From Chrysomallon squamiferum (Eukaryota > Mollusca > Gastropoda > Neomphalida > Peltospiridae): DNA of 64,000 nucleotides. Made by a program: the position numbers and the translations under genes. Shown piece by piece: positions 15,201-28,311 of the stretch; position 1 is the stretch's first letter; each line of letters begins with the position of its first letter. The DNA lies in the NCBI GenBank assembly GCA_012295275.1, contig CM022673.1, forward strand, positions 29,769,136 to 29,833,135. The letters run 5' to 3'. The notes beneath the pieces are model-generated. The model worked only from the letters and a program-made list of their open reading frames with translations, searched no databases and was not told where the DNA came from.

Positions 15201-18200
15201 AATTAGTTTTTCTTTTTAAAAAACAATTTTACATCCAGAAAAACAAGCAAGAAAGAGATGTGGAATATAAGTTAGATTTAATTACTTCAACTAGATATTT
15301 TGCTCTTTGCTATTAAAAGAGGTGATTCTATTGAAATGAGAGAGAAATATTTTTTGTGTCCTCTGTTTTCAGCAACATTTACAAAAGTGGATGGAGCTGA
15401 CAGCAGTCACTCAGAAATCTGGGCAGAAACCATCGACTGGTCAGGTATGTATTAGTTTTCTTAATTCAATATTGTGTGAAAACAAATATATGTTGTTGAT
15501 ATTTTTTAATGTAATAATTTCAAGACAACTGTACTTGAGTCTGCATGATTAACATTGTTATAAAGAATGTTTTGACACATTATATAGAGTGCTTATTTTC
15601 TTTGTTTCATCTGATGATTATGTTAGTGTGACTGGTACTAGTATTCCACCACAGAATAATTGTTTTCTTTTTGAAGGATATGAAAACTTGTGCAGCCATT
15701 GTGAACATTTTCCACTTGATTCCTGCAGCCAGTAAAAACATGATAGATCCACTTGCAACTCTGGTGCTGAAAGGAGAGAAACAGTTACTGATTGAAGTTA
15801 GTTTTATTCATACCCAGAGATAAAACAGACATTTTTCTTTTATTCCCATTCATTTTTCAAGTGAGCAGTGACTGAGATAAAGGAAAAGAACAAAATCATT
15901 CACTGCTAACTCTTAAAAGCAATTAATGGAAAGATGAAATTAATATTCCTGTTATATTTTACAGTATTTGTAAATACACATCACTAAATTTAAAATTTTA
16001 AAATTAAATAATAATGGTTCAAAATAATGAAAGAAAACATGTTAATTTTGCTGGTTGTTTTACAGGCTGGAAGTCCATTTCATGAGCCATTGTTGAAATT
16101 TCTTCTGCGATACCCCGCACAAGCAATTGAGTTTTTCCTGACTGAGAATGCACTGAAAGATCAACAATACAACAGATACCTGGAGGTGAAAACTGTTTTC
16201 TCTCTCATTTTATTTTATTTTATTAAATTTATTTATTTATGACTTTTTGTTTTATTATATTTATTTTTATTTTTATAATTACTTTTTTTTTTCTTTGGTT
16301 TAATCATTTTGATCTTGATAATATTTTTTTAATCTTTCTATCATTTTTATAGGGTTGGAAAATGATTTGTTTTTTTTAAATTTTTGTTTTATTGTTCAAA
16401 ATTGGCGACATTAATGTAAAATAGAGATTGAAGATTTATATTTGAAATGTCAAAATTTTCCTCTTTTTTTTCATTCGGAGTATCTTTACCTAAGTATCCT
16501 TCTTTAAATACATTATTATTACTGTTTTTAATGTGATCTAAAAGTAATTTATAAAACTATAGAATGTTTTGTTGTTTCTGGTTTTCAGTACTTACTGAAC
16601 CATGCAGATGGGAAACCATTCCGTGAAGTGCTCCAAGCCAATCCACAGAGACTGGTCAACATGGCATTTGGCCAACTGCAGGTAACAATGCCACCTAGGA
16701 TACAGAATTGTAACAAGGTTGCATAATAACAAAAAAATATATTTTAAAAAATTTCAAAAATATTAAAATAATGGTATTAATATTGATCAGATGGTTCCAC
16801 AACCTTCATTTTATATATGGTCAGACATTTAGTAGTGATAGTAAAATGTTGTGTACAGATAGATAATAAAGATGTTTATTTTACAGATATTTAGTAGTGA
16901 CAGTAAAATGTACAGATAGATAATAAAGATGTATTTTTTAGATATTTAGTAGTAAAATGTTATGTACAGATAGATAATAAAGATGTGTATTTTAATAAAG
17001 ATGTGTATTTTACAGACAGATAATAAAGATGTGTATTTTACAGGGTCAGGCAGCCTCTCAGTTGGCTCTGACAGCTGCTGTGAAGTATGAGTTGCAGTAC
17101 GAGGCCATACGACTGATTAACATCCTTGTACATTTTGATGATGACTGGCTGCCTAACCATTCTCAAGTGGTGAGTTATAAAATCTCATATATTAAGATGG
17201 TGTTTATGAAGAGCTGCTATGTGTGTGTATATGGGTATACTGAATATCTCATTGTGCATAAACCTGGAAGATTGTGAGGAAATAATAAAATTCACTAATA
17301 ATATTGTTCTAAGTATTAATTTATTGAATGTTTTTTAAAGTAAAATTTATTTAGAAATGAATTCTTCCTTTCAGGTGACACAGTTGTTGAAAATCTGGGT
17401 GTCTGACAGTTTTCAAGAGAGACATAAGAAAGTGGTAGGTTTTGACATTTTTCATTTTATTTTTAGTCATTTTATCCAGGCAGTTCCTTTTTTACCAAAT
17501 TCTTTCATTAAATCATTGAACATGTTGAATTCAGCTTTAGAAAACTAGTAAATAAAAATTGTCAATGCTAAAAATATCCTGAAAAACCATAAACTCCTTA
17601 CCAAGAAAGCCTATCATATCGGTAATTGTCAGTAATTTTGAATTTAATTCATTAAAAAAATAAAATAAAAAAAAATAAAAAATAGCTAACATATAAAATA
17701 TATTTGTGTATGTATTTTTCAGGATTCATTGGATTTTGTTCACTGGAAAGAACCATCTCTTTTGGTTGGATGTCTTCTTAACTACTTCAAGTAAGATATT
17801 TGAAATTTATTAAGGTCAAAGTAATCTCTTTTTCAGAATAGTTGATGAAATGTATAATTTTCCATTAAAAGGCAAGATTATTTTATTTGCTTGCCTCACA
17901 CAAAGTAATCTGCCCTAGCACAAAACAAATACAAAAAACATGAATGAGAAAATTACAGTTCACTTCAGTACCATTTACATCTGTACAAAGACAATAAGTT
18001 TACTTTAGTAACACAGCAGTATTTCATGTTTCCTTTTCAGTCCACTTTGTGTGTGTACATCTCTCTCTGTCAGGCTTGAGAATGAGAGAGAAATCTGAGA
18101 TTAACAATTGACAGTTTATTTTATTTCAGTGATTCATGAAATAGCTTTTTGTTTTTATTTTTAGCCATCACACCAATGAGATAGATCTGTTGTTCCACAT

Positions 18201-18464
18201 TCTGCGTTGTTTCACTCATCGATATATCCCACAATTCCAGTTTGTCAAAGACTTCCTGGAACAAACAGTGGCAGCAGTAAGAATTTATTTATTTCTATTT
18301 TAAAACTGTATTATATAATTATAATGAAATTTAGATATTTTATTTTTTTATTATTATTTTTTATTTAAAAATGTAAATTATACTAGTTTAATTCACTTAC
18401 AATTTGAATGTAATGTTTTTAGTTTTATTTATTTAATTTAATTTTTTCTTTTTTCTTTTATTTC

Positions 18465-18520
<56 letters not shown>

Positions 18521-21500
18521 ATCTTTTATTCTTTAATTATTTATTTTATTTTATGTTTTTTTTTACATAAAATTATTTTTATGATCTGGTGTAACTTGTT
18601 TCTGACTTATTTGTCTATTTTCAGACATACTCAGTTGAATGGAAAAGAAAAGCTTTCTTCAAATTTGTTGAGGTTTTCAGAGATCAGACCAACTGGCCAC
18701 AGGAACTAAAGGCAAAGGTAAGTCTGAAATCTGAATTTCACATTTCAGTCATTTTATTTACTTATCAGTTATTATTATTATTATTATTTTATTATTTTAT
18801 TATTTTATTATTATTAGACAAATACTGGTATCCAGAAACTAAATGATATTATGAAAATATATAAACTGTATTCATCATTAGTTCTGAAAATTGATTTCAT
18901 CTTGAAAATAAGTTTTTTATTCTTTTTATGTATGTAGATTCTGCAGCATGTCCTCATTCCTTGCTTCCAATGTTCGTTTGAAAAAGGGGATGGAGATCTT
19001 TTGATTGGTGGGCACCCAGCCCCTGACCAGGACAATGAGGAAAATGTTATTAGTATTTTTATCACAAAAATCATTGACCCAGAAAACCCATTTGGAACAT
19101 CAGACGCTGTTCGAATTCTTCTTCTGCAGTTTTCTTCCTTGTTGGTTGAGCAGGCTTCACCACATATACATGATGCTGCCAACAAGTAACTATCCATAGA
19201 TTTTAGTTTTTTCATTTTGTTTGTGTGTGTGTGTGTGTGGGTCATTAAATATAAAAATAATTGATCTTTTATATCATTAATTGCCTCAGAAATTATGTCA
19301 TGAGGTTTATTTCAGTCTTTTTTTTATTAAATTCTTTTTAATTCTAATATATTATAACACAGTGCTACAGTATTATTATTTTGTAAATAAACAACATCAT
19401 TTATCAACCATCATTGATTTATTAATTTTTATTAACAGCTTAAAATTATTTTTGAATCATTATTAAACCTGAATATTAAAACTATTATTAATTGTATTTA
19501 TTTTATAACAGTTATGGTTATCTGTTCACTATCTTATTATAGAGTATGTTCTGAGATACATTTTATTATTTCAGGAAACAAGGAAACAAACTGCGTCGCC
19601 TGATGACATTTGCTTGGCCGTGTCTGCTGTCAAAGAATTGTGTGGATCCAGCCACAAAGTACCATGGACACCTTCTCCTTGCCCACATCATTGCCAAGTT
19701 TGCAATCCACAAGAGAATTGTGCTTCAGGTAAAACACAGTGTCCCATCATCAACCAGGTCTATCTTTACCATTAAGAATATTTTGTTTTGTTTTATTTTA
19801 TTTTATTTTATTTTATTTTATTTTATTTTATTTTATTTTATTTTTTATTCTATTCTATGTTTTATTTGAGAGGGAAACATCAGTAAACTTAAAGAAAAAG
19901 AAAATTAGTATGTCTGTATTTTTATATATATTTATATAAATTTTTAAGTGGAAATATGAATTTTAAGTGTATGATATATTTAAAGTATTTTTGTGTATTT
20001 CAGGTATTTCACAGTCTGTTGAAGGCACATGCTGTGGAAGCTCGTACAGTGGTGAGACAAGCTTTAGAGATCCTGACTCCAGCCATGCCTGGCAGAATGG
20101 AAGATGGAAATGTAAATATTTTTAAGTAATAAACAGGACCTTTGCAAGAGTTTGTTTAGTAACAGTATATAATTAAAATGATCCTGCATAGAGTACAAAA
20201 AATTATTTACATGGGTGAATGTTGTGACATGCAGCTGTTTCTTGCTTGTTATAAATTAGAACAGTAACAACATGATTCTTAAATTTCTTAAATGTCTTCT
20301 TCTTAGAAAAGGTTTCTTAAAAACAAACATTAGCAATACTTGTTATAGTATAGTAATAGAGATCAAGGCAAGATTAGTTCATTTAATATCTGTAGGTTCT
20401 TTAAATTTAAAAACAAAATTAATTGTTTATTTATTTATTTAATTTATTTATCCTGTTTGGGTTGGTTTTGTTTTTTTTGTGGAGGTTTTTTGAGTTGATT
20501 TTTCTTAATATAATTTTTTAAAAATTAAAAAACATTTTGTACTTGTTTTAAGTTATTTTAATGTATTATTTCTGCTGGTAGTGTAAGTAATAAGTTACGT
20601 TTGTCTGGATTCAGGGAATGCTCACTCACTGGACAAAGAAGATAATAGTGGAAGAAGGACACAGTGTTGGTCAGCTTGTTCACATTCTGTAAGTTCAACA
20701 CCCAGAATTAAAATAACTCTTACTAAATATTAAAACTTTTAAATATAATGACAAAATAGATGTATCTGCTATATCTGTAATTCTTTTTAAAATTTGCATG
20801 ATCTAAAATTTCTTGCATTACGAAAGGTAAATTTGTTAAATTATAGTTATATGGATATGAATCCTGCCTTAAATTACTTTTAAAGTTACCATATCAAGAG
20901 AAGTTGGGTGTACGTTTTATTTGAAAAGGGTGAATTGAGAAAGTTATATAAAATGAGGAATGTTTTTTTTACTTGCAGACAACTGGTTGTTCGACATTAC
21001 AAAGTGTACTACCCAGTTAGACATCACCTCATCCAGCACATGGTCAACTCACTACAGCGACTGGGATTCTCTCCTAGTGTATGTACATTGTTTTTAAATC
21101 CATGTTCCACTGGGTGTTTGGTTCTTTTATTATTTCATAATATTTTGACATACTATTGCAATAATTTAATAATTAGAGTACCAATAATTCTTCATGAATC
21201 TTAATAAAATATTTTTATAAATGGGAACATTTTATTTATAAGAGTTATTTGCTAAGGATGAGAAGTAAATACAAAGTTTTAAAGTTTAGTTTATTTGCTT
21301 AAATGTTTACAATGTTGTAATAGTGTTCTTCTGAATATAAACAGGTTTAATTATTTTATTCTTCTAAATATAAATATGTAATTATTTTATTTCTTTGCTG
21401 ATGTAGGCAACTATTGAACATCGCAAACTTGCAGTGGAACTTGCAGATGTCATCATCAAGTGGGAACTGCAGAGAATCAAGGATGACCAAGATCCTAACT

Positions 21501-21625
21501 TTGAGGTATGTTTCTGTTACACAGTAGGTATTGGTTCAGAGAAGAGGAAGGCAGAACTGGGTTATTTTCTCCCTTTTTTTCAGTTTTCTTATTTAAAAAC
21601 ACATTGTCAATGTTTTGAGTTTCTA

Positions 21626-21659
<34 letters not shown>

Positions 21660-22574
21660 CCTATTTTTTTAAATATTAAAATTTTTATTTTATTTTATTT
21701 TATTTTATTTTATTTACTTTTAGCATCATCAGTAAAATTTCAAAAAACGTTCTTCTCCTATTCAAAGATGAAATGACATGTCATATAAAATCTATTACTT
21801 TCTTAATCCACATTTTATAATGATGTAAAGAATATGCTGTTGGTGATGGTGATGATGATGTAGTAGTGTATGTTTTGATGGAGTTGTTGTTTCTACTGAA
21901 GGCTGACCAGGAGGCAGCTCAGAGTCTGTTTGAGAACATGCAGGTGAAAAGATCTCCCTCAGTGGACTCGCCACAAGAAGCAAAACGATCTCGACATTCA
22001 TCAGGAGCTGTAAGTGAAACTTTGAAAACTTATATTAAGTGAAAGTTAACTTCATTAATCCCAAAGTTACCTTTTTCTATCAGTTTTCTCATAAAACCAG
22101 TAGATACTGGCAGCAGATGCTTTGAAGACTTTCTATGAAGTTCTGTGTGTGTGTGTGTTTTGAATCAACCATATATAATAATAATTTCAAAGAATGGGAG
22201 ACCTGTATACTTTTTCTTTCACTGTATATTAACTGATGCATATTTGAAAAAATATAATGATGTAATAATTACTTTAAATTTGTGTCAATTCCAGAGTTGT
22301 CGAAGTCAGACAGATGTAAACAAACCAATAGAAAAACAGTATTGTGATGCTGTTGTGAATTTTCTCCTTAGAATAGCCTGTCAGGTACGTTTCACCTATG
22401 ATTTAATATAGTTATATTTCAGAAACATGTTTAAATAACACATAATTTAAGTAATTATAAAACTGAACTGGTATTCTTATTTCTACTGTTACTGTTGTTT
22501 GTATTATTAATATTAATATTATCATTGTCATTGTTGTTCTTCTTCTTTTTCTTCTTCTTATTATTATTATTATA

Positions 22575-22625
<51 letters not shown>

Positions 22626-25600
22626 TTTACTTAGGTGAATGAAGCTTCTGCGTCAATAGGTTCCCCAGGAGAGGTGTTGTCACGGCGATGCGTGGCTCTA
22701 CTAAAAATAGTTCTGAGACCAGACTTCTGGTCAAACGCTGAGCTGAAGCTGGCCTGGTTTGACAAACTGTTGACCACTGTAGAGAATCACCAGCCTAACT
22801 TTGCCAACATCTGTACAGCTCTCGAGTTGTTGACTTTCCTTCTCGGAATCCTTGTAAGTTTGTCATTTACATTGTTTTAGTACACAGATAACAGATATGT
22901 AGTCTTTACTTAATTCTTTTTATGTTAATTGTACTGAGTTTGTTATTATTTTTGTTTTAAGGTGACTTCTTAATATGGTATTATTACAATTAATACTAAT
23001 AGAAAAAAAGAAACTGTATGTTTTATCCTATAAAGTAAACATATATCAGTCATTATTATTCATATTTCAATTTTTGTAACTAGATCTAAGTTAAAGTGTT
23101 ATATGTATTTAACAATGAATAAAATATATTTAATTTTTTTTCTTAAATTGCACATTTAAATTGCACGAGAATATTTTAGAAATGTTACTGTTACTTGCAG
23201 AGGTCATTTTAACATGTATGTTTACATTTAAAAAAAAATTTACACCTCTTTTTTTGGTTTCAGAAAAGGGAGACAATCTTGTCGAGTTTCAAACCTCTTC
23301 AGCGAGGTATTGCTGCCTGTATGACCTGTCCCAACACGAAGGTCATTCGAGCAGTTCACAGTCTCCTGTCTCGACTGATGAGTCATTTCCCCACTGAACC
23401 AGTCACGTCAAACGTGGCCTCTAAATACGAAGAGTTGGAATGTCTATATGCCTGTGTCAGCAAAGTCATATACGAAGGACTCACCAACTATGAAAAGTAA
23501 AACACTATTACACAGTAAACTCACCAGCTATGAAAAGTAAAACAATATTACATAGTATGAAGGATGCATAAGCTTAATACATATTATAAAGATTTTACAG
23601 TGTTAAGTAGAATCATGGCCAGCTTAATTATTTAGTCCCCAACTGAGTGTGTTTGTGTGTACATGTGTATGTTTGTTAATCCTTTTCTCTGCTTCTCTCT
23701 CTTTTTCTGTCGCCTTCATTCTCTATGACCTGTCCTTATCTGTCCATTTCTGTATCTGACCCTCACTGTTCATGTTTTAATTATTTTAAATCATTATTCA
23801 GATACAATAATTTATTTACTATTCAAGGAACAGCAATGGTTCTCCATCCCAGTTGTTCAGCACACTGATGATCTTGAAGGCAGCCTGCATGCACAACCAG
23901 TGTTACATAGACCGACTGATTACCACATTCATGAAGGTCCTACATAAAATGGCCCGAGAGCACCTCACTCCCACCACTCCTGACTCAAATCCAGGTGAGA
24001 GAGATTGATTTATGAGTTTCTCAAAAATATATTTGTTTTAAAAGATTTTATTTGAGAACTGAAAATGTTATTCTGTAGTGTATATTAATTAAGTTAAACT
24101 GTTGTTATTTTTCACTAGACAAACTATTTAAATACAGAAGCTGCTGATCAAGGTTTCTATGGTTATAAGCTTATGTGCCAGTGTATACTTTATTTAATTT
24201 TAATTTTTTATTTTCAAGCATGTTTTGAAACGTGTTTCGGTGGTTTAAACAAAAGCTATGCAGTGGTGATGGTATTAAACCTAATTTGTAGTTAACGTAT
24301 TTATTTTTATCAGCCATGGCAAGTGAGTTGTTAATACTCAGTCTGGACTTGGTGAAGAACCGGGTTGGAGTGATGAGTTTGGAGATGAGAAAGAGTTTTA
24401 TTGGTCAAATTCTTGTCGGCCTCATTGAGAAAACTCCAGACAACAAAGTCATGAAAGCTATAACCAAAATGGTGGAAGATTGGGTGAAAATAAAAGTTAG
24501 TTGGAATTTTAATTTAAAAAAAAATAATAATCATTTATTTTTTGTTTTAATTTAATTTAATTTCATTTATTTGCTTCTTTGTATTTCCTTTCTTTACTTT
24601 TCTTTGTTTATTTTTTACAAACTTGAAAATAATGACTGTGTTCTATTATATCCTTTCTCTTCTTTTCAATTATTTCACCGATATCAGTACTAATTTAAGC
24701 ACCTGCTATACAATTTCAGACTCCCATTGCAATCAACCAGTCTCCATCAATACGAGAGAAGGCTATTCTGTTGATGAAATTGATGCAGAATGTTGAGAAG
24801 AGATTTCCAGATGATCAGGAGCTGAATGCTCAGTATCTTGACCTTGTCAACTACATTTACAGGTACTCAGCATCTGTTACACTGAGAATTCATATAACTT
24901 CCACAGGGTTATACACTTGTAATTCTCTCTTTGATATACCTTTTAAGTTCTTTTATTCTGACAATTCTAGGATACACATACACACGCACACACAGAGAAT
25001 TGTTTTATTAATTCTGTTTTCTTTTTTTCTGGTAACTGAAACTTAGAAATCTCTGCATTGTCCTCTAAGAAGCTTAAACATTGGTCACAAGTTCATTCTG
25101 ATTGATTTGCAGCTGTTTGTTTTAGCAGAAATACTGTTCAGTAACTCATTACAAAGTCTTTGGTTAATTTTAAGAGCAGTCGTATTTCAGTATTATTATT
25201 TTTAAACTGTTTCAGAGATGATAGTCTTAGTGGCAGTGAACTGACATCAAAATTGGAGCAAGCATTTTTATCTGGTCTGCGATGTAACCAGAGTCACATC
25301 AGACAGAAGTTTGTAGAGGTGAGCTTATTACACAAATGTCACAGATACTTGTAAAAGTGAGTATATTATAGAAATATCACAATTACTTGCAAAAGTGAGT
25401 ATATTTTAGAAACATCACTATTACTTGTAAATGTGAGTATATATTAGAAATGTGACTGTTACTTGTAGAGGTCATTTTATTACAGAAATGTTTGAACAAA
25501 ATAAAAACTGAGCAGTGTTTTTACTCTAATTGTTGTTTTTTTGCAGGTTTTTGAGAACAGTATAATGCGTAGAGTGTTTGATCGACTTCTTTACATCACT

Positions 25601-28274
25601 TGCTCACAGAACTGGGAGGCCATGGGTGCTCATTTCTGGATCAAACAGTGTATTGAGGTGGGTCACAAGAATTAATTTATATGTGTTGGTTTTATGAAAT
25701 GTTTATTATTTTTATTTTTTTTATTTTTTTTTACTTTTTGCATACCTATTTATTTATTTTTTTAATTATTATTATATTTATAAATAACAAATATTTGTGC
25801 CGATTTATTGTGTCCTAAACCAGTTTTTATTTCCTGTTAACAGAATAAATTTGAGAAGAAAAATATTATTGGATTAATAGTTTTAAAAAAGTTACTGGAA
25901 AAAATATAAATCTCTCTGGACTAATATTTACAATAAATGTATTTCCATTACAGATACATCTAAATGTAATGCATATCATGAATTTAAATATATCATTATT
26001 GATTATTATATTTTTTATTTTTTGTTTTCAGCTTCTGTTATCTGTTGCTGTGAATGGCCTCTCTATACAGAGTTCTTCACCCATGAATCTGTTGCCGTCT
26101 GCGTGTTCTGTCGTCAACCTGGCAGACAGTCACGACCGAGCAACGTTCGCCACCATTGTCAGAATGAAAGAGGAACCCATGGACGTGGAGAGTCTGGACT
26201 CCAACAAGGAAGAAGTGAGCTTAAAATTCAAATCAGAATACCTACATATATATACATAGATATATTTTATATGTTTTATTTTTTTATCCAGAAGAGTTTA
26301 ATGTTTGGACACAGAGTATTATTTTAAAATAGCCAAAATTATATCTGTTTTTATTTTTAGGAGGATATTGACATAGACTTGTCAAGTGTTTCACCAGATG
26401 AGGGTCTGTCAAAAGATGTGCCAAAGAAAGAAACTGAAGATCCAAAACAAACTCTGCAGACATTGCTCCAGCGACAAGCCAAGTTTTTAGAGAACTGTAG
26501 AGAAATTAAGGTTATTGTCCTTTTGTCTCTATTAATATGTGTCTTCATAGTGTTCATGTTTCTTGTTGTATACATGTTTACATAAAAGGGACATTTTCAT
26601 ACATTTATTCTTATTTTTGATTACAGTGTTTTGTAGACTCAGTCGTTTTAATCTAACAATAGTTATCCAAGGATTAAATGTTAATATCATTATTTGAATT
26701 AATTAATTTACATATCCATCCTTATTTTAACTTTATATATTACATTGTTTCAGTGGGATTTTCACATGTATTTTTAAATTATATTTTGTTGTTACCTCGC
26801 AGACTGTACAGTATCTCAACTCTCTGGCTCAGCTAGCTCATGGCAACACTGACCTGGCACACAACACTTGGCTGGAACTGTTTCCTCGAATCTGGAAAAT
26901 CCTCTCTGAGAAGCAGCAGCAACTCCTCAGTGCTGAGCTGGTTCCGTTTCTCTGCAGTGGCAGCCATGTCATCCAGAAAGACTGTCAGCCCAGTGCTGTT
27001 CACTGTTTCCTCGAAGGTCTCTCACTGTGTGTCCCAGCAATTCCTGTCAGACCCTGCGTCCTGAAGGTCAGTCTTCTGATTCAGTACACTATTTGTTTTT
27101 AAAGAGGTTTTGTTAAAAGAGGGCTGGCCATATATAGCACAGTGTTTTTCAAATATTATTTTTTATATGTTTGGATATCTTTTTAATTAATATTTTTAGT
27201 TTTATTATATTTATTAGTCTATTTTTTTATTTGTGTAACAGTAACATCTTGTATGTTGAAGGTTAGATGAATTCTGGTTTATTTTTTGTTTTTAAACTAA
27301 TGTACTATTTTCTAAAATGTAATTTACATTTTTCTCAAAGTGTTTCTTTTCATATTTTCATTTGTTTCCAGAACAAATATTCAGTTTGTTACAACAAAAA
27401 TAAAGCAACAATGAGTGTAACACAAAAATGTAATTAATGAACTTTCTGATTGTTAAAGTAATTTTTAAGAAACTAACTTGTTTTTCAGTACCTGGGTCGA
27501 ACTCACAATCTCTGGCACAGGACCAGTTTGCTGCTGGAGCAGATGGCTTTTGACAACAACTCCACAGCTCTTGTTAAAAACAGACCTCCCAGTGAATATG
27601 AATTTGAACCTACCTTGTCCTCACCTCACCAGGTAGTCACTGTTTTCTAATTAACAGTCAAAGATTTAGTTTTCTTTATAAATAAAATACAGGTTGTATC
27701 CTGAAGATTAGAATTCAGATTATAGTTAAACGCCTTTTCAAGTTTGTTTGCCATTCCAACCAGCATCCTATGTTTTGGAATCAGATGAAAAAGGCCATTG
27801 CTGTTCAATAATAAATGAATTTCTTTGTTGCATCATCAAACCAAAAAAAATAAAAAACCCAAACACTTTTGATACTTTGTAATATTCAATAAATAGTAAC
27901 ATGTATTGAAAGTATCAGTAAATATTAATCAGTTAGTTTGTAAGAATTATTATCATAAAAGATTAATGCTTCTTATCAATGTTACTAAAACTTTGTAATT
28001 ATTATTATTTATAAAAATAATATTTTTTGAAGTATAGTTCTTACTGTAATTAACATACTTGAATCTTTTTCCTTTGGTTTTTAGGAGACTCTGGATGCCC
28101 TCTGTGACCTCTACTCTCTACTGAAGGAGGAAGATATGTGGTGTGGCCTGTGGCAGAAACGTGCCAAATATCCAGAAACAGTGACAGCCATTGCTTACGA
28201 ACAGCATGGCTTCTTTGAACAGGCCCAGAATGCATATGAACTGGTAAATATGAAATCTTGCAGGTATGGGTGGG

Positions 28275-28311
<37 letters not shown>

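Larger units (their letters stand above)
8640..17434 (+). other. TRRAP: TRRAP coding exons 21-42 (residues 751-1667)
   Basis: Exons: 8640-8805, 9027-9193, 9556-9756, 10094-10183, 10510-10661, 10991-11091, 11425-11520, 11854-12029, 12281-12366, 12596-12707, 12841-13026, 13499-13648, 13820-13906, 14129-14225, 14531-14652, 15016-15186, 15373-15444, 15677-15796, 16066-16185, 16589-16681, 17044-17169, 17375-17434. This is the central HEAT solenoid. Exons 21-23 are nearly identical to vertebrate TRRAP (for example [19 protein letters not shown] and [18 protein letters not shown]). Exon 30 carries [15 protein letters not shown] and exon 32 carries [11 protein letters not shown]. Exons 40-41 diverge more: the segment between the helical repeats is shorter than in human. 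Exon 27 has two in-frame acceptors 6 nt apart (after 11424 or 11430). Confidence 0.9.
17723..26510 (+). other. TRRAP: TRRAP coding exons 43-62 (residues 1668-2582)
   Basis: Exons: 17723-17790, 18165-18276, 18625-18717, 18938-19185, 19575-19728, 20004-20111, 20615-20688, 20979-21078, 21407-21505, 21902-22009, 22295-22384, 22635-22853, 23264-23496, 23828-23994, 24314-24495, 24720-24862, 25216-25318, 25547-25657, 26032-26214, 26361-26510. This is the late HEAT region leading to FAT. Exon 47 carries [15 protein letters not shown] and [11 protein letters not shown]. Exon 52 encodes a Ser-rich loop with [10 protein letters not shown], at the position of the nuclear localisation signal mapped in human TRRAP (QEVKRFR). 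Exon 55 carries [16 protein letters not shown]. Exons 61-62 encode an acidic Glu/Asp/Ser-rich loop that is poorly conserved. Confidence 0.9.
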
